Numbered from the stretch's first letter, positions 35,184-44,235 are shown. The stretch: 64,000 nt of DNA from Candidatus Chloroploca sp. Khr17 (GCF_004138165.1 NZ_RYFF01000017.1:49682-113681); one strand, 5' to 3'. Notes: generated from the letters alone by a model not told the origin. A program made the numbers and translations.

Positions 35184-36059
35184 ATGGCATTATCGTCATT
35201 TGAACGTGAGCAGCAGCGCCATGAGCAGCGTCGTCTGATGGCCCTGCTTGCGCCGGGGATGTTCTGGTTGCTCGTCTTTTTTCTCGTGCCTCTGCTGGTG
35301 ATTTTGGTCTATAGCTTTCTCACCAATGGGCCTCGGGGCAACCTTCTCTGGCAGCCAACGCTGCAAAACTACGTTGATCTTTTTACCCAGGCAAGCTATG
35401 TGAATGCGTATGTGCGTTCACTCTGGATCAGTGGACTGACCACGCTCTTTGCCCTCTTGCTTGGCTATCCTCTGGCTCTCTTTATTGTCAAACAACCGCC
35501 CCGGGTGCGCCTGGTGCTCTTGATCCTGGTGCTGATTCCCTTCTGGACCAATTTTCTCGTCCGGATTTATGCCTGGCAGATTATCCTGGCGAATAATGGG
35601 TTGATCAATGCGACCCTGGCTGCCCTCGGCCTGCCGACCCTCTTTTTGCTCAACACCGAAGGGGCGACGTTGCTTGGGTTGGTCTATGGTGAGGTGCCTT
35701 TTATGGTGCTGCCGATCTATGCGGCCCTGGATCGCTTTGATTTTACCCTGATGGAAGCCGGGGCGGATCTCGGGGCGAGCAAGTGGCGCGCTTTTTGGCA
35801 TATCATGCTGCCCATGACGATGCCGGGGGTGGCCGCCGGCGCCGTGCTGGTCTTTATTCCCACCATTGGGCAATTTGTGGTGAGTGAATTGCTTGGCGGG
35901 GCCAAGGTTGATTATATCGGCAATCTGATCCAACGCCTCTTCTTGCGCTCGAATCCACCCAATTGGCCGCTCGGCTCGGCCATGTCAACGGTGATGATGA
36001 TCGTGTTGCTGGGCTTCATCTTGCTCTATTTTCGCTCGACAACGGAGGAAGATCGATGA
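35184..36059 (+). CDS. potB: Spermidine/putrescine ABC importer, permease
   Basis: A 291-residue inner-membrane permease with about six helices. Its N-terminal hydrophilic segment (SSFEREQQRHEQRR) precedes the first helix. The EAA loop is DLGASKWRAFWHIMLPMT near 193-210. FWTNFLVRIYAW near 116-127 is a PotB hallmark. A GGAGG site precedes the ATG, and the stop overlaps potC by 4 bases (ATGA). Confidence 0.93.
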   Translation: MALSSFEREQQRHEQRRLMALLAPGMFWLLVFFLVPLLVILVYSFLTNGPRGNLLWQPTLQNYVDLFTQASYVNAYVRSLWISGLTTLFALLLGYPLALFIVKQPPRVRLVLLILVLIPFWTNFLVRIYAWQIILANNGLINATLAALGLPTLFLLNTEGATLLGLVYGEVPFMVLPIYAALDRFDFTLMEAGADLGASKWRAFWHIMLPMTMPGVAAGAVLVFIPTIGQFVVSELLGGAKVDYIGNLIQRLFLRSNPPNWPLGSAMSTVMMIVLLGFILLYFRSTTEEDR

Positions 36060-36931
36060 TTGAGGCGCAACCGCAGAATCAGCCTGCACGCCGGGCCGCC
36101 TCCTGGTGGCCGCGTTTGAACAGCGGTGCCTTGACCTGGGGCCGCCTGAGTTTGACGCTGCATGCGTTCCTGATGTATCTCTTTCTCTATGGGCCGATTC
36201 TGGTGCTCGTCGTCTTTTCGTTTACCCGTGATGAGTTTGGCGTGCGCTGGACGGGCTTTACCCTCGAGTGGTATGTGCGCATGTTCGCCAATGATCGCCT
36301 GATGGGGGCCGCCGGCAATACCCTCTATGTGGCTTTTGTCTCGACCGTTGTTTCGACGATCTTTGGTACCCTGCTCGCCCTCGCGATGGAACGTCACCGT
36401 TTTCGCGGGCGCACCGGCGTTGATGCGGTGATCTACTTGCCCGTGGTGATCCCTGAAATCGCAATGGCGGTCTCGTTGCTCGCGTTTTCGGCCCTTGTGC
36501 TCGAGTTCATTCGTGTCGTGACGGGCGAAGTGGTTCGGCGCAGCTTCCTGACCGTGATCATCGGCCATATTGCGTTCAGTATCAGTTTTGTCACGATTGT
36601 GGTGCGGGCGAGTCTGAAACATTTCGATCGTCGTCTGGAGGAAGCCGCCCGCGATCTCGGGGCGAATAGCTGGCAAACCTTCTGGCGGATCACCTTCCCG
36701 ATGATCCTGCCGGGCATCCTGGGCGGGGCGTTGCTGGCGTTTACCCTCTCACTCGACAATTTCATCATCAGTCTCTTTCTCTCGGGACCTGGTACCTCCC
36801 TCTTGCCTGTGGAGGTCTATAACAAAGTTCGTCGTGCCATAACCCCCGAGATTAATGCGATCTCGACCCTGATGCTCGCCGTTTCGATTACGCTGGTAGT
36901 CTTGTCACAACTGGTGCAGCGCAGGCGGTAA
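36056..36931 (+). CDS. potC: Spermidine/putrescine ABC importer, permease
   Basis: A 291-residue permease that pairs with PotB. The ATG at 36056 is chosen from the ATGA overlap with potB; longer in-frame reading would lie wholly inside potB. The EAA loop is DLGANSWQTFWRITFPMI near 202-219, and SLDNFIISLFLSGPG near 235-250 is typical of PotC. A short proline/arginine-rich N-terminal tail precedes the first helix. About 140 bases separate it from potD, and part of that gap is repeat sequence. Confidence 0.93.
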   Translation: MIEAQPQNQPARRAASWWPRLNSGALTWGRLSLTLHAFLMYLFLYGPILVLVVFSFTRDEFGVRWTGFTLEWYVRMFANDRLMGAAGNTLYVAFVSTVVSTIFGTLLALAMERHRFRGRTGVDAVIYLPVVIPEIAMAVSLLAFSALVLEFIRVVTGEVVRRSFLTVIIGHIAFSISFVTIVVRASLKHFDRRLEEAARDLGANSWQTFWRITFPMILPGILGGALLAFTLSLDNFIISLFLSGPGTSLLPVEVYNKVRRAITPEINAISTLMLAVSITLVVLSQLVQRRR

Positions 36932-37009
36932 GTAGTCTGTCAACTAAGTTTTCTGATGATTTGACGCAAAGACGCAAAGGCGCAAAGGGTGTGGATAACG
37001 CATCTGGAC
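36931..37009. repeat. Dispersed repeat (GACGCAAAG type) before potD
   Basis: Three GACGCAAAG/GGCGCAAAG-like units run from 36963 to 36988. The segment 36971-37009 matches 44131-44169 at 34 of 39 bases. It is preceded by a 23-base repeat (36933-36955) also found at 24608-24630 with one difference. Confidence 0.75.
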
Positions 37010-37069
37010 GCCAAACGTGCGACGGATAGCTGTGCCAGAGGTAGAGGACTAATAAGGAGTAGTACAACA

Positions 37070-38221
37070 ATGCGACGGCAATTCTTCTGGTTGATGCTGG
37101 TGCTGGTGATGCCCTGGTTGGTGGCGTGTGGTGCGGGTACCCCGACGGGGAGTGAACCGACGACAGATGCTTATGGCGGCGAGGCTGCCGTAACTGATGA
37201 TGGCGTTGACCGTGCGCGTCTGGCCCGTGAACTCTATTTCTACAACTGGAGTGACTATATCAATCCTGAGATCTTGACCCAGTTTGAAGAGGAGTATGGG
37301 GTACGGGTGATTGTTGATATCTTTGACTCAAACGAAGATATGATTGCCAAGATCCGGGCGGGCAATTCGGGCTATGATGTTGTTGCCCCATCCGACTATG
37401 CAGTGCAGATTATGGCCCTTGATGATCTGGTGGCACCGCTTGATCGAACGCTTGTGCCAAATATGCAGTATCTTGATCCTGGGTTACTCAATAAATATTT
37501 TGACCCTGACAATGCCATTTCACTTCCCTATTTGTATGGGTTGACTGGCATTGCCTACAATCGCACCTTCTTCCCCGAGGGCATTACGAGTTGGGCGGTG
37601 CTCTTTGACCCCGCGCAACTGCCGGATCTCCGGGGGCGTTTTAGCATGCTCGATGATGAGCGTGAAACCCCTGGGGCAGTGCTCAAATACCTTGGAGCAT
37701 CAATCAACGCGACTGATCCAGCTGTCCTAGCGCAAGTTGAAGCGATCCTGCTTGCTCAGAAACCGTTCCTTGCCTCGTACAATAGCTCGGATGTCAACCG
37801 TCGGCTCGCATCGGAAGAATTCATCCTGGCGCATGCCTGGAGCGGCGCGGCCATGCAGGCGCGGACTGGTCTTGGTGATGAGTTTTCGGGTAACCCCAAC
37901 ATTGAATTTGTCATTCCTGATGAGGGTGGCGCGATCTGGATGGATAATCTGGTCATCTTGCGTGAATCGCCCAACGCCTACACGGCCCATGTCTTTATCA
38001 ACTTCCTCTTGCGTCCCGACGTAGCAGCGGCCAACGCCGACTATGTTGGCTACCTCACCCCGAATGAAGCGGCCATCCCGCTGCTTTCGCAGGAAGTCCG
38101 GGATCTCTACGCTGCGGGCTTTGCGCCCGATGATGCGATGCTTGAACGGCTTGAGTGGATCGAACGTGACGAAGACTCGGTTGTCTTTACTGAATTGTGG
38201 ACGCGGGTAAAAGGCCAATAA
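37070..38221 (+). CDS. potD: Spermidine/putrescine-binding lipoprotein
   Basis: A 383-residue binding protein of the PotD/PotF family. The start at 37070 gives a lipoprotein signal (lipobox WLVACG) and has AAGGAG 10 bases upstream. The mature part carries LYFYNWSDYINPEILTQFE, the classic PotD opening, then SNEDMIAKIRAGNSGYDVVAPSDYAV and LPYLYGLTGIAYN. Aspartate and tryptophan residues suitable for amine binding are conserved in type (W80-region, D in PSDY). A GC hairpin lies 65 bases after its stop. Confidence 0.93.
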   Translation: MRRQFFWLMLVLVMPWLVACGAGTPTGSEPTTDAYGGEAAVTDDGVDRARLARELYFYNWSDYINPEILTQFEEEYGVRVIVDIFDSNEDMIAKIRAGNSGYDVVAPSDYAVQIMALDDLVAPLDRTLVPNMQYLDPGLLNKYFDPDNAISLPYLYGLTGIAYNRTFFPEGITSWAVLFDPAQLPDLRGRFSMLDDERETPGAVLKYLGASINATDPAVLAQVEAILLAQKPFLASYNSSDVNRRLASEEFILAHAWSGAAMQARTGLGDEFSGNPNIEFVIPDEGGAIWMDNLVILRESPNAYTAHVFINFLLRPDVAAANADYVGYLTPNEAAIPLLSQEVRDLYAAGFAPDDAMLERLEWIERDEDSVVFTELWTRVKGQ

Positions 38222-38244
38222 TCGTAGGCTCGTAGGCTCAGGGC

Positions 38245-38273
38245 TTGACAGCAAGCCTGGAACCTGTGATCAT
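38245..38273 (+). promoter_or_regulatory. Promoter of the kai operon
   Basis: A perfect -35 TTGACA (38245-38250), 17-base spacer and -10 GATCAT (38268-38273) with an upstream TG (extended). Transcription would start near 38280, about 60 bases before the first clock gene. Confidence 0.55.
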
Positions 38274-38285
38274 ATAACATAGCGT

Positions 38286-38311
38286 CCGAGGCGGCACATG
38301 CGCCGCCTCGG
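38286..38311 (+). other. GC-rich hairpin at the potD/kai junction
   Basis: A perfect 10-bp stem (CCGAGGCGGC and complement) with a 6-base loop. It may be the potD terminator (no T-run) or, given the promoter just upstream, a 5' stem-loop of the kai mRNA. Confidence 0.55.
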
Positions 38312-38338
38312 CAAACGATTGAGGCAAGTCGGTCTTCC

Positions 38339-39544
38339 ATGGATGATAGTCTGCGCTATCCAACCGACGACTTTCAGCTACGTGAAATTGTTGCGGCCAA
38401 TGCCGATGGCATCATTGTCGTTGACAGTGATGGGCGGGTGCGCTTTCTGAATCCGGCGGCTGCCGCGATTCTCGGACGGCGGGTTGATGATCTGATCGGG
38501 CAGATCTTTGGTTTTCCGGTTTTGCGCGGTGAACGGGCCGAAATTGACCTCTTGCATCCTGACGGTGCTAGTCAGGTTGCCGAGATGCGGGTGGTTGATA
38601 CCGAGTGGGATGGCACACCGGCCCAGTTGATTTCGTTGCGTGATATCACCGAACACCGGCGCGCTCAACAGGCGTTGCGTGATGCCGAAGCCTTTAATTG
38701 GGCGATCCTGAACTCGTTGACGGTTCACCTGGCGGTGCTTGATGCCAATGGCATGATCATCGCCGTGAACGAGTCGTGGTGTGATTTTGCCCGTGCCAAC
38801 GGCGATCCCGAATTGCGGTATACTGGTGTCGGCGTCAACTATTTTACCGTCTGTCAGCATGCCATGGGGCTTGACTCAGAAGAAGGGACGATCACGCTCG
38901 ATGGGATGCGGGCGGTGCTCGAAGGGCGCCTCGCGTCTTTTGAGTTAGAATATCCTTGCCATGCCCCCCACGAAGAACGCTGGTTTGTCTTACGGGTTGT
39001 CCCCCTACGGGGAACCCGCCCAGGGCTCGTCGTTTCGCATACGAATGTTACTGAACATCGGCGGCTCAGTGAAGCGGCGGCTGAAGCACGGATGTTGCGG
39101 GCTCGTCTGAGTGAGTTTGAACGCGAATTGCGCGATGTTGATGTTCGGTCACGTGAACGCTCGCAGAATAAACGACCCCTGGCCGGAGGTGTTCTGCGGC
39201 AACGGTTGCCTGATGTGTTTCGGCAAGCTTTGGTATTTTACAAACAGTTGCTCGAAGAGTCGCTCAGACATCGCGCTCAGCCTGATTATGCGATTGAACA
39301 GGACCCCCGTGAGCTTGGTGAATATCTGGGTAATCATGATGCAACCGCGCGTGATGTCATCGAGGTGCATCTCGCCAGTGTTCGTGCCGCGAGCGCCAAT
39401 GCTCCGCAAGTGAAGCAGCAGGCGTATCTGGAAGAAGGGCGTCTCCTTGTTCTTGAGTTGATGGGTCATCTGGCGTCATACTATCGGGCGCGCCTGATGA
39501 CCTTGCTAAATGAGCCGGGGTCGCCCGTGTCGGAGCAACGATAA
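38339..39544 (+). CDS. PAS-PAS protein with KaiA/RsbU-like C-terminal helical domain
   Basis: A 401-residue cytoplasmic protein. PAS 1 (~10-105, ending SLRDITEHRRA) and PAS 2 (~110-245, ending SHTNVTEHRR) are followed by a short helical linker (~247-285). A ~110-residue helical region (~287-395) resembles the shared fold of the KaiA C-terminal and RsbU N-terminal domains: DVIEVHLASVRAASANAP matches the KaiA VIEIHL... segment, and LLVLELMGHLASYYRARL matches KaiA's RLTLIEVLVHLGELYRR. No kinase, HTH or cyclase domain is present. The gene is first in the clock operon, 44 bases before kaiB. It is a candidate KaiA analogue whose PAS domains could pass redox or light signals. The domain match is by eye and needs a profile search. 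Confidence 0.7.
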   Translation: MDDSLRYPTDDFQLREIVAANADGIIVVDSDGRVRFLNPAAAAILGRRVDDLIGQIFGFPVLRGERAEIDLLHPDGASQVAEMRVVDTEWDGTPAQLISLRDITEHRRAQQALRDAEAFNWAILNSLTVHLAVLDANGMIIAVNESWCDFARANGDPELRYTGVGVNYFTVCQHAMGLDSEEGTITLDGMRAVLEGRLASFELEYPCHAPHEERWFVLRVVPLRGTRPGLVVSHTNVTEHRRLSEAAAEARMLRARLSEFERELRDVDVRSRERSQNKRPLAGGVLRQRLPDVFRQALVFYKQLLEESLRHRAQPDYAIEQDPRELGEYLGNHDATARDVIEVHLASVRAASANAPQVKQQAYLEEGRLLVLELMGHLASYYRARLMTLLNEPGSPVSEQR

Positions 39545-39588
39545 CCAATGAGCAGGCATCAGGCTTTTACGCTGCGCTGTGAGGTGTC

Positions 39589-39891
39589 ATGAATGGCCCT
39601 GCCCCCAGCAAAATAGTTCTTCATCTCTATGTGGCTGGACGCTCTCCGCGCGCCGAACGTGCGATTGCAACCCTACGGCGCCTCTGTGAGCGTGAATTGG
39701 CCAGATACGAGTGCGATCTGGTGATTATTGATGTCTTGGCCGATCCTCAGCAGGCTGAGGCACGGAAAATTCTTGCAACGCCAACTTTGATCAAGGAGTT
39801 TCCTGAGCCGCCGCGACGCATTATCGGCGACCTTGGCGTTCCTCCCGAAGAATTGTTAGCTGCTTTGAATTTGCCTTATGATGGTTTGTAG
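39589..39891 (+). CDS. kaiB: Circadian clock protein KaiB
   Basis: A 100-residue thioredoxin-like, fold-switching protein that binds phosphorylated KaiC. Family signatures are LHLYVAGRSPRAERAI at the start, VIIDVLADPQQAE near 48-60, KILATPTLIKEFP near 63-75 and PPRRIIGDLG near 77-86. The length matches cyanobacterial KaiB (102 residues). GAGGTG precedes the ATG. It sits between the PAS-PAS protein and kaiC, the usual B-C order. Confidence 0.97.
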   Translation: MNGPAPSKIVLHLYVAGRSPRAERAIATLRRLCERELARYECDLVIIDVLADPQQAEARKILATPTLIKEFPEPPRRIIGDLGVPPEELLAALNLPYDGL

Positions 39892-39930
39892 GGTTGCGGG
39901 CTTTGCTCACGCCCAGAGTGGAGAAGCACC

Positions 39931-41466
39931 TTGGCTACAGATGTGTCAGTGATTGAGCGGCTACCAACGGGTATCCCCGGCTTTGATCATATCGCAAATG
40001 GTGGGTTGCCGCGGGGACGAACAACGCTTGTGTCGGGGACGGCGGGCAGTGCCAAGACGGTCTTTGCTTCGCAGTTTTTGGCTGCTGGCGTGCAACTCGG
40101 TGAGGCCGGTGTCTTTGTGACCTTTGAGGAGTCACCGGCGGCGCTGCGGCGCAATATGCTCGGCTTTGGTTGGAATATTGCCGAGTGGGAGGAACAGGGC
40201 CGTTGGGCCTTTGTCGACGCCTCGCCGCAGGCTGATGATGAGTTGATGATTATGGGGGCCTATGACCTCAGTGCGTTGCTGGCGCGCATCGAGCACGCGG
40301 TGCGCCGTGTGGGGGCAACCCGCGTGTCGATGGATAGCCTCGGGGCCATCTTTAATCGCCTGGCTGATACCCGTGTGGTGCGCAATGAGTTGTTCCGTAT
40401 TGTGACGTCCCTCAAGAGTATGGGCCTCACAGCGGTCATTACGGCTGAACGTACCCACGAGTATGGTGATATCGGACGCTATGGGGTCGAAGAGTTTGTC
40501 ACTGATGATGTGGTCATCCTGCGCAATCTGTTGGAAGAAGAAAAGCGCCGCCGTACGGTCGAGATCCTCAAATTCCGTGGGACGTCGCATCAAAAAGGTG
40601 GCTTCCCTTTTACCGTGATCCCTGGTCAGGGCATCGTGGTGATCCCGCTCTCGGCGATTGAGTTGAAACAGCGCTCGTCGAATGTGCGGATTAGCTCGGG
40701 TTCCCCCGAACTCGATCGGATGTGTGGGGGCGGCTTCTTCCGCGACTCGATTATTCTGGTCAGTGGGGCGACCGGAACCGGTAAGACGCTCATGTCAACG
40801 ACTTTTATGGCGTCGGGTGCCCTGCGCGGTGAACGTTCATTGCTCTTTGCTTTTGAAGAGAGCCGCGATCAGTTGGCGCGTAATGCGATTGGGTGGGGCG
40901 TTGATTTTGAGCAGATGGAACAGGATGGCCTCCTGCGGGTGGTTTGCAACTATCCTGAGGTGACTGGCCTTGAGGATCAGTTGATTTCGATTCAGGATGA
41001 AATCCTGCGTTTCCGCCCCCAGCGTGTGGCGATTGATAGCCTCTCGGCTCTTGAACGCGTTTCGACGATCAAGGGCTTTCGTGAGTTCGTGATTGGCCTG
41101 ACCTCGTTTATTAAACATCAAGAGATGGCTGGACTCTATACGTCGACGACCCCGACCTTGCTTGGTGGGACGTCGATTACCGAGGCGCATATTTCGACGA
41201 TCACCGACTCGATTATTCTGCTGCGCTATGTCGAACTCTTTGGTGAGATGCGCCGTGGTTTGACGGTCCTGAAGATGCGTGGCTCGGCGCACGATAAAGA
41301 TATTCGTGAGTTTTCGATTGATGGTACCGGGATGCATATTGGACGACCGTTCCGGAATATTTCGGGTATTCTCTCTGGTCAGTTTACCCATGTTGCCCCA
41401 AGCGAGATCGAGCGTCTCAGCGCGCTCTTCCGTGATGAAGAGAATCCGTTGCTGCCGGAAGGTTGA
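39931..41466 (+). CDS. kaiC: Circadian clock protein KaiC
   Basis: A 511-residue double-RecA ATPase, autokinase and phosphatase. The CI Walker A is GTAGSAKT (36-43) with catalytic glutamates in VTFEES. The CII Walker A is GATGTGKT (279-286) with LFAFEES. The phosphorylation strip TEAHISTITD is kept, with S422 and T423 at the positions of the cyanobacterial S431/T432 pair. The C-terminus has the A-loop-like region after RGSAHDKDIREF, but the last residues differ from the cyanobacterial KaiA-binding tail. The TTG start has GGAG about 7 bases upstream. Phosphorylation is therefore plausible even though no canonical kaiA is present. Confidence 0.97.
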   Translation: MATDVSVIERLPTGIPGFDHIANGGLPRGRTTLVSGTAGSAKTVFASQFLAAGVQLGEAGVFVTFEESPAALRRNMLGFGWNIAEWEEQGRWAFVDASPQADDELMIMGAYDLSALLARIEHAVRRVGATRVSMDSLGAIFNRLADTRVVRNELFRIVTSLKSMGLTAVITAERTHEYGDIGRYGVEEFVTDDVVILRNLLEEEKRRRTVEILKFRGTSHQKGGFPFTVIPGQGIVVIPLSAIELKQRSSNVRISSGSPELDRMCGGGFFRDSIILVSGATGTGKTLMSTTFMASGALRGERSLLFAFEESRDQLARNAIGWGVDFEQMEQDGLLRVVCNYPEVTGLEDQLISIQDEILRFRPQRVAIDSLSALERVSTIKGFREFVIGLTSFIKHQEMAGLYTSTTPTLLGGTSITEAHISTITDSIILLRYVELFGEMRRGLTVLKMRGSAHDKDIREFSIDGTGMHIGRPFRNISGILSGQFTHVAPSEIERLSALFRDEENPLLPEG

Positions 41467-41530
41467 CCTGGTGTCTGTATGACTTGGCCCTGCTATGTCA
41501 CTGGCACGTCAATGGTGCAGTGAAGGTGGT

Positions 41531-44116
41531 ATGACGTCTGATCCACAGCATTCCCGCACTCATTCTGATGATACGCCTGGATCAACGCCTTCGCCTCTGG
41601 CTACGGAAGATGCAGTGCAAGCCATAGTTGCTGAGAGCCGTGACGCGCTCGCTGTCGTTGATCCAGAAGGTGTGATCCGTCTGGTGAATGCGGCAACTGA
41701 AGCGCTCTTTGGGCGTTCGGCTGCGCATCTACTTGGGCACGAGTTCGGCTTTCCGTTGGCGCATGCGCAGATCGGCGATCTGACCATCGTTCGCCCCGAT
41801 CAGAGTGTGGCGATCATTAGCCTCGCGCTGACTGACATTGCCTGGTATGACGAACCCGCTTATCTCGTCAGAATGATCGATGTGACCTTCGAGCGCCGGA
41901 GCGAACAGTTGCTGATCGAGTCGCAGCAACTTTTGCATCAGGCGCTTGATAGTATAGCCGCCGGGGTCGTGATGATCAATGCCGAAGGCGTGATTATTGC
42001 GGCCAATAATGCATGGCAGAGCTTTCTTGCTACCCATAACTTTCCCCCAGAGTATGGCAAGATTGGGTCCAGTTATCTGCGGCTGGCCAAACGCCTGATC
42101 GCAGCAAGTGAGTCGCCTTCCCCGACGATCCTCGAGGGGCTACAGGCGGTGCTGGCGGGTCAGCGATCCGACTACCAGAGTGAGTATGCGCTGGTGATGG
42201 ATCAGGGAACGCGCTGGTTTGTGATGAATGTGCTTGCATGTCGTGAAGGCCAGCAGGTCTGCGCGATTGTGACCCACAATGAGACAACCAGACAACACCA
42301 GCGTGATGACCTTGAAGCCGATAGCCGCCAGACCCTCGAGTTGATTGCCCGTCAGCGCAGCCTCGAGGCGGTTGTTGCACGGATTTTGTTGATGACCCAG
42401 AATAGGCATCATGATAGCATCTATGTTGCGTTGCTGGTGCCTGATGCCGATGTCTTTCGCTCGCTATCCAGCGATACGCTGCTCGCCAATGAACTCGCGA
42501 TCCTTGATCGTTGGGCCAAGGATTATGCGCTGTCGGCCAATGCGGTTGGTGGTGATGGACTGACGATTCAGGCCACCGATATGGCTGCGCCCGAGGCACC
42601 CTGGCCTGCCCTTCACCCTTTGATGGCGGCTCGGCATGTTGTGATGGTCTGGTGCGCCCCGGTGCGGGCCGGGGCGCTTGGGGTGGTAGCCCAATTGATC
42701 TGTTGTCGCCGTGTGTCGATCGCGCCGAATGCCGATGATCTGGTCTTTATGGAACTCGTCGGGCAGTTGCTGGCAATTGCGATTGAGCAGCACGAGCATA
42801 CCCGCCAGCTTGCGTATCAGTCGTATCACGATCCGCTCACCGGTCTCCCTAATCGCTTGCTCTTTGAGGATCGTTTGCATCAGGCCCTTGAAATTGCCCG
42901 CCGTTCGGGGAATTTGATGGCGGTGATGATGCTTGACCTCGATCGCTTCAAGCAGATCAATGATACGCTCGGCCATACCGTCGGCGACACGCTCTTGATC
43001 CAGTTGGCACGCCGCTTTGAGGGCTGTGTGCGGACAACCGATACGCTGGCGCGTCGTGGCGGCGATGAGTTTATGCTTGTCTTGCCCGATGTGAGCGGCG
43101 CACAGCAGGTGACCCGCATCGCCCGTCGTCTGCACGATGCCCTACGCACGCCGTTTGTGATTAACCAGCAGGAACTCTTTGTCAGTGCGAGCATTGGGGC
43201 GAGCCTCTATCCGCACGATGGCGAAGACGCTGATGCGCTGCAACGTAGTGCCGAAGCGGCAATGTATCGCGCCAAGAGTACCCTCCGCAATAGTTTTCAG
43301 TTTTTTGATGCGACGGTCAACACCGCTGCGCTCGCCCGCCTGCAACTTGAAACGCATCTGCGGCGAGCCATCGAACGCGGTGAGTTGAGCTTGCATTATC
43401 AGGCCAAGGTTGATCGTACACGTCAGTTGATTGGCGCTGAGGCGCTGCTGCGCTGGCAGCATCCTGATCTGGGCCAGATCCCCCCGGCCCGTTTTATTCC
43501 GCTGGCCGAAGAGATTGGCTTGATTGTGCCAATTGGTGAGTGGTGCCTCCGTGAGCTGTGTCGCCAGATCCAGGTGTGGGATGCCGCCGGCCTGCCGTCC
43601 GTCCGCATTGCGGTCAATGTATCGGCGTTGCAGTTCTCGCAACAGGATTTCATCGCCACCTTGACCCAGATCCTTGCCGAAACAAACGTCGTGGCGGAGC
43701 GGATCGAGCTTGAGTTGACCGAGAGCATGCTGATGGGCAATGTCGAAGCGGTGATGCGTCAGTTGAGTAGCCTCCGTAGCCTCGGGTTGAGTCTGGCGAT
43801 TGATGATTTTGGCACGGGCTTTTCGTCACTCGCCTATCTCCAACGCTTGCCGATCAGTGTCCTTAAAATTGATCGTTCATTTGTAAGTAAAATCGGATTT
43901 GAAAACGATAGTAGTGAGCGTGGGATTGTCAATGCAATCATTACTCTTGCCCATCATTTGAGTATGCAGGTTGTTGCCGAAGGCGTCGAAACCACGACGC
44001 AGTATGCGTTTCTGCACGAGATGGGCTGCGATTTCTTCCAGGGCTATCTTTTTAGCAAACCCATCCCGCCTGAACAATTTGCCAAGGTCTTGCGTAGGGG
44101 GATGGCAGCGCTTTGA
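41531..44116 (+). CDS. PAS-PAS-GAF-GGDEF-EAL cyclic-di-GMP enzyme in the clock operon
   Basis: An 861-residue signalling protein. Two PAS domains (~30-140, ~145-260) are followed by a GAF-like region (~275-425). The GGDEF domain has an intact motif at 510-514 and an inhibitory RxxD site (RTTD) five residues before it. The EAL domain starts with EALLRW near 636 and keeps NVSALQ, ELTESML, IDDFGTGFSS, LKIDRSF, AEGVET and QGYLFSKP, so both synthesis and hydrolysis of c-di-GMP are possible. The ATG at 41531 is chosen for the AAGGTGG upstream; 12 codons further up is weaker. Both PAS domains resemble those of the KaiA-like protein, including the GFP(V/L) motif. It lies 64 bases after kaiC. Confidence 0.92.
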   Translation: MTSDPQHSRTHSDDTPGSTPSPLATEDAVQAIVAESRDALAVVDPEGVIRLVNAATEALFGRSAAHLLGHEFGFPLAHAQIGDLTIVRPDQSVAIISLALTDIAWYDEPAYLVRMIDVTFERRSEQLLIESQQLLHQALDSIAAGVVMINAEGVIIAANNAWQSFLATHNFPPEYGKIGSSYLRLAKRLIAASESPSPTILEGLQAVLAGQRSDYQSEYALVMDQGTRWFVMNVLACREGQQVCAIVTHNETTRQHQRDDLEADSRQTLELIARQRSLEAVVARILLMTQNRHHDSIYVALLVPDADVFRSLSSDTLLANELAILDRWAKDYALSANAVGGDGLTIQATDMAAPEAPWPALHPLMAARHVVMVWCAPVRAGALGVVAQLICCRRVSIAPNADDLVFMELVGQLLAIAIEQHEHTRQLAYQSYHDPLTGLPNRLLFEDRLHQALEIARRSGNLMAVMMLDLDRFKQINDTLGHTVGDTLLIQLARRFEGCVRTTDTLARRGGDEFMLVLPDVSGAQQVTRIARRLHDALRTPFVINQQELFVSASIGASLYPHDGEDADALQRSAEAAMYRAKSTLRNSFQFFDATVNTAALARLQLETHLRRAIERGELSLHYQAKVDRTRQLIGAEALLRWQHPDLGQIPPARFIPLAEEIGLIVPIGEWCLRELCRQIQVWDAAGLPSVRIAVNVSALQFSQQDFIATLTQILAETNVVAERIELELTESMLMGNVEAVMRQLSSLRSLGLSLAIDDFGTGFSSLAYLQRLPISVLKIDRSFVSKIGFENDSSERGIVNAIITLAHHLSMQVVAEGVETTTQYAFLHEMGCDFFQGYLFSKPIPPEQFAKVLRRGMAAL

Positions 44117-44130
44117 GCGATTGTTTGCTT

Positions 44131-44202
44131 GACGCAAAGGCGCAAAGGGTGTTGCGACCGCATTTGGACAGACCTCACAGGTCTTCAAGACCTGTGAGGT
44201 CT
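44131..44202. repeat. GACGCAAAG repeat and perfect palindrome before the hyp cluster
   Basis: 44131-44169 matches 36971-37009 at 34 of 39 bases. 44170-44202 is a perfect 33-base palindrome (16-base arms beginning AGACCTCACAGGTCTT with a single central base), the tightest copy of the family seen at 9405-9460 and 24803-24884. Confidence 0.8.
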
Positions 44203-44235
44203 CACGCGCATGGTATGTAGTAGGACGACCTGCCT

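Noticed and set aside
9383..44202. CRISPR array from repeated palindromes
   Set aside because: The copies are tens of kilobases apart, with no regular spacers and no cas genes.
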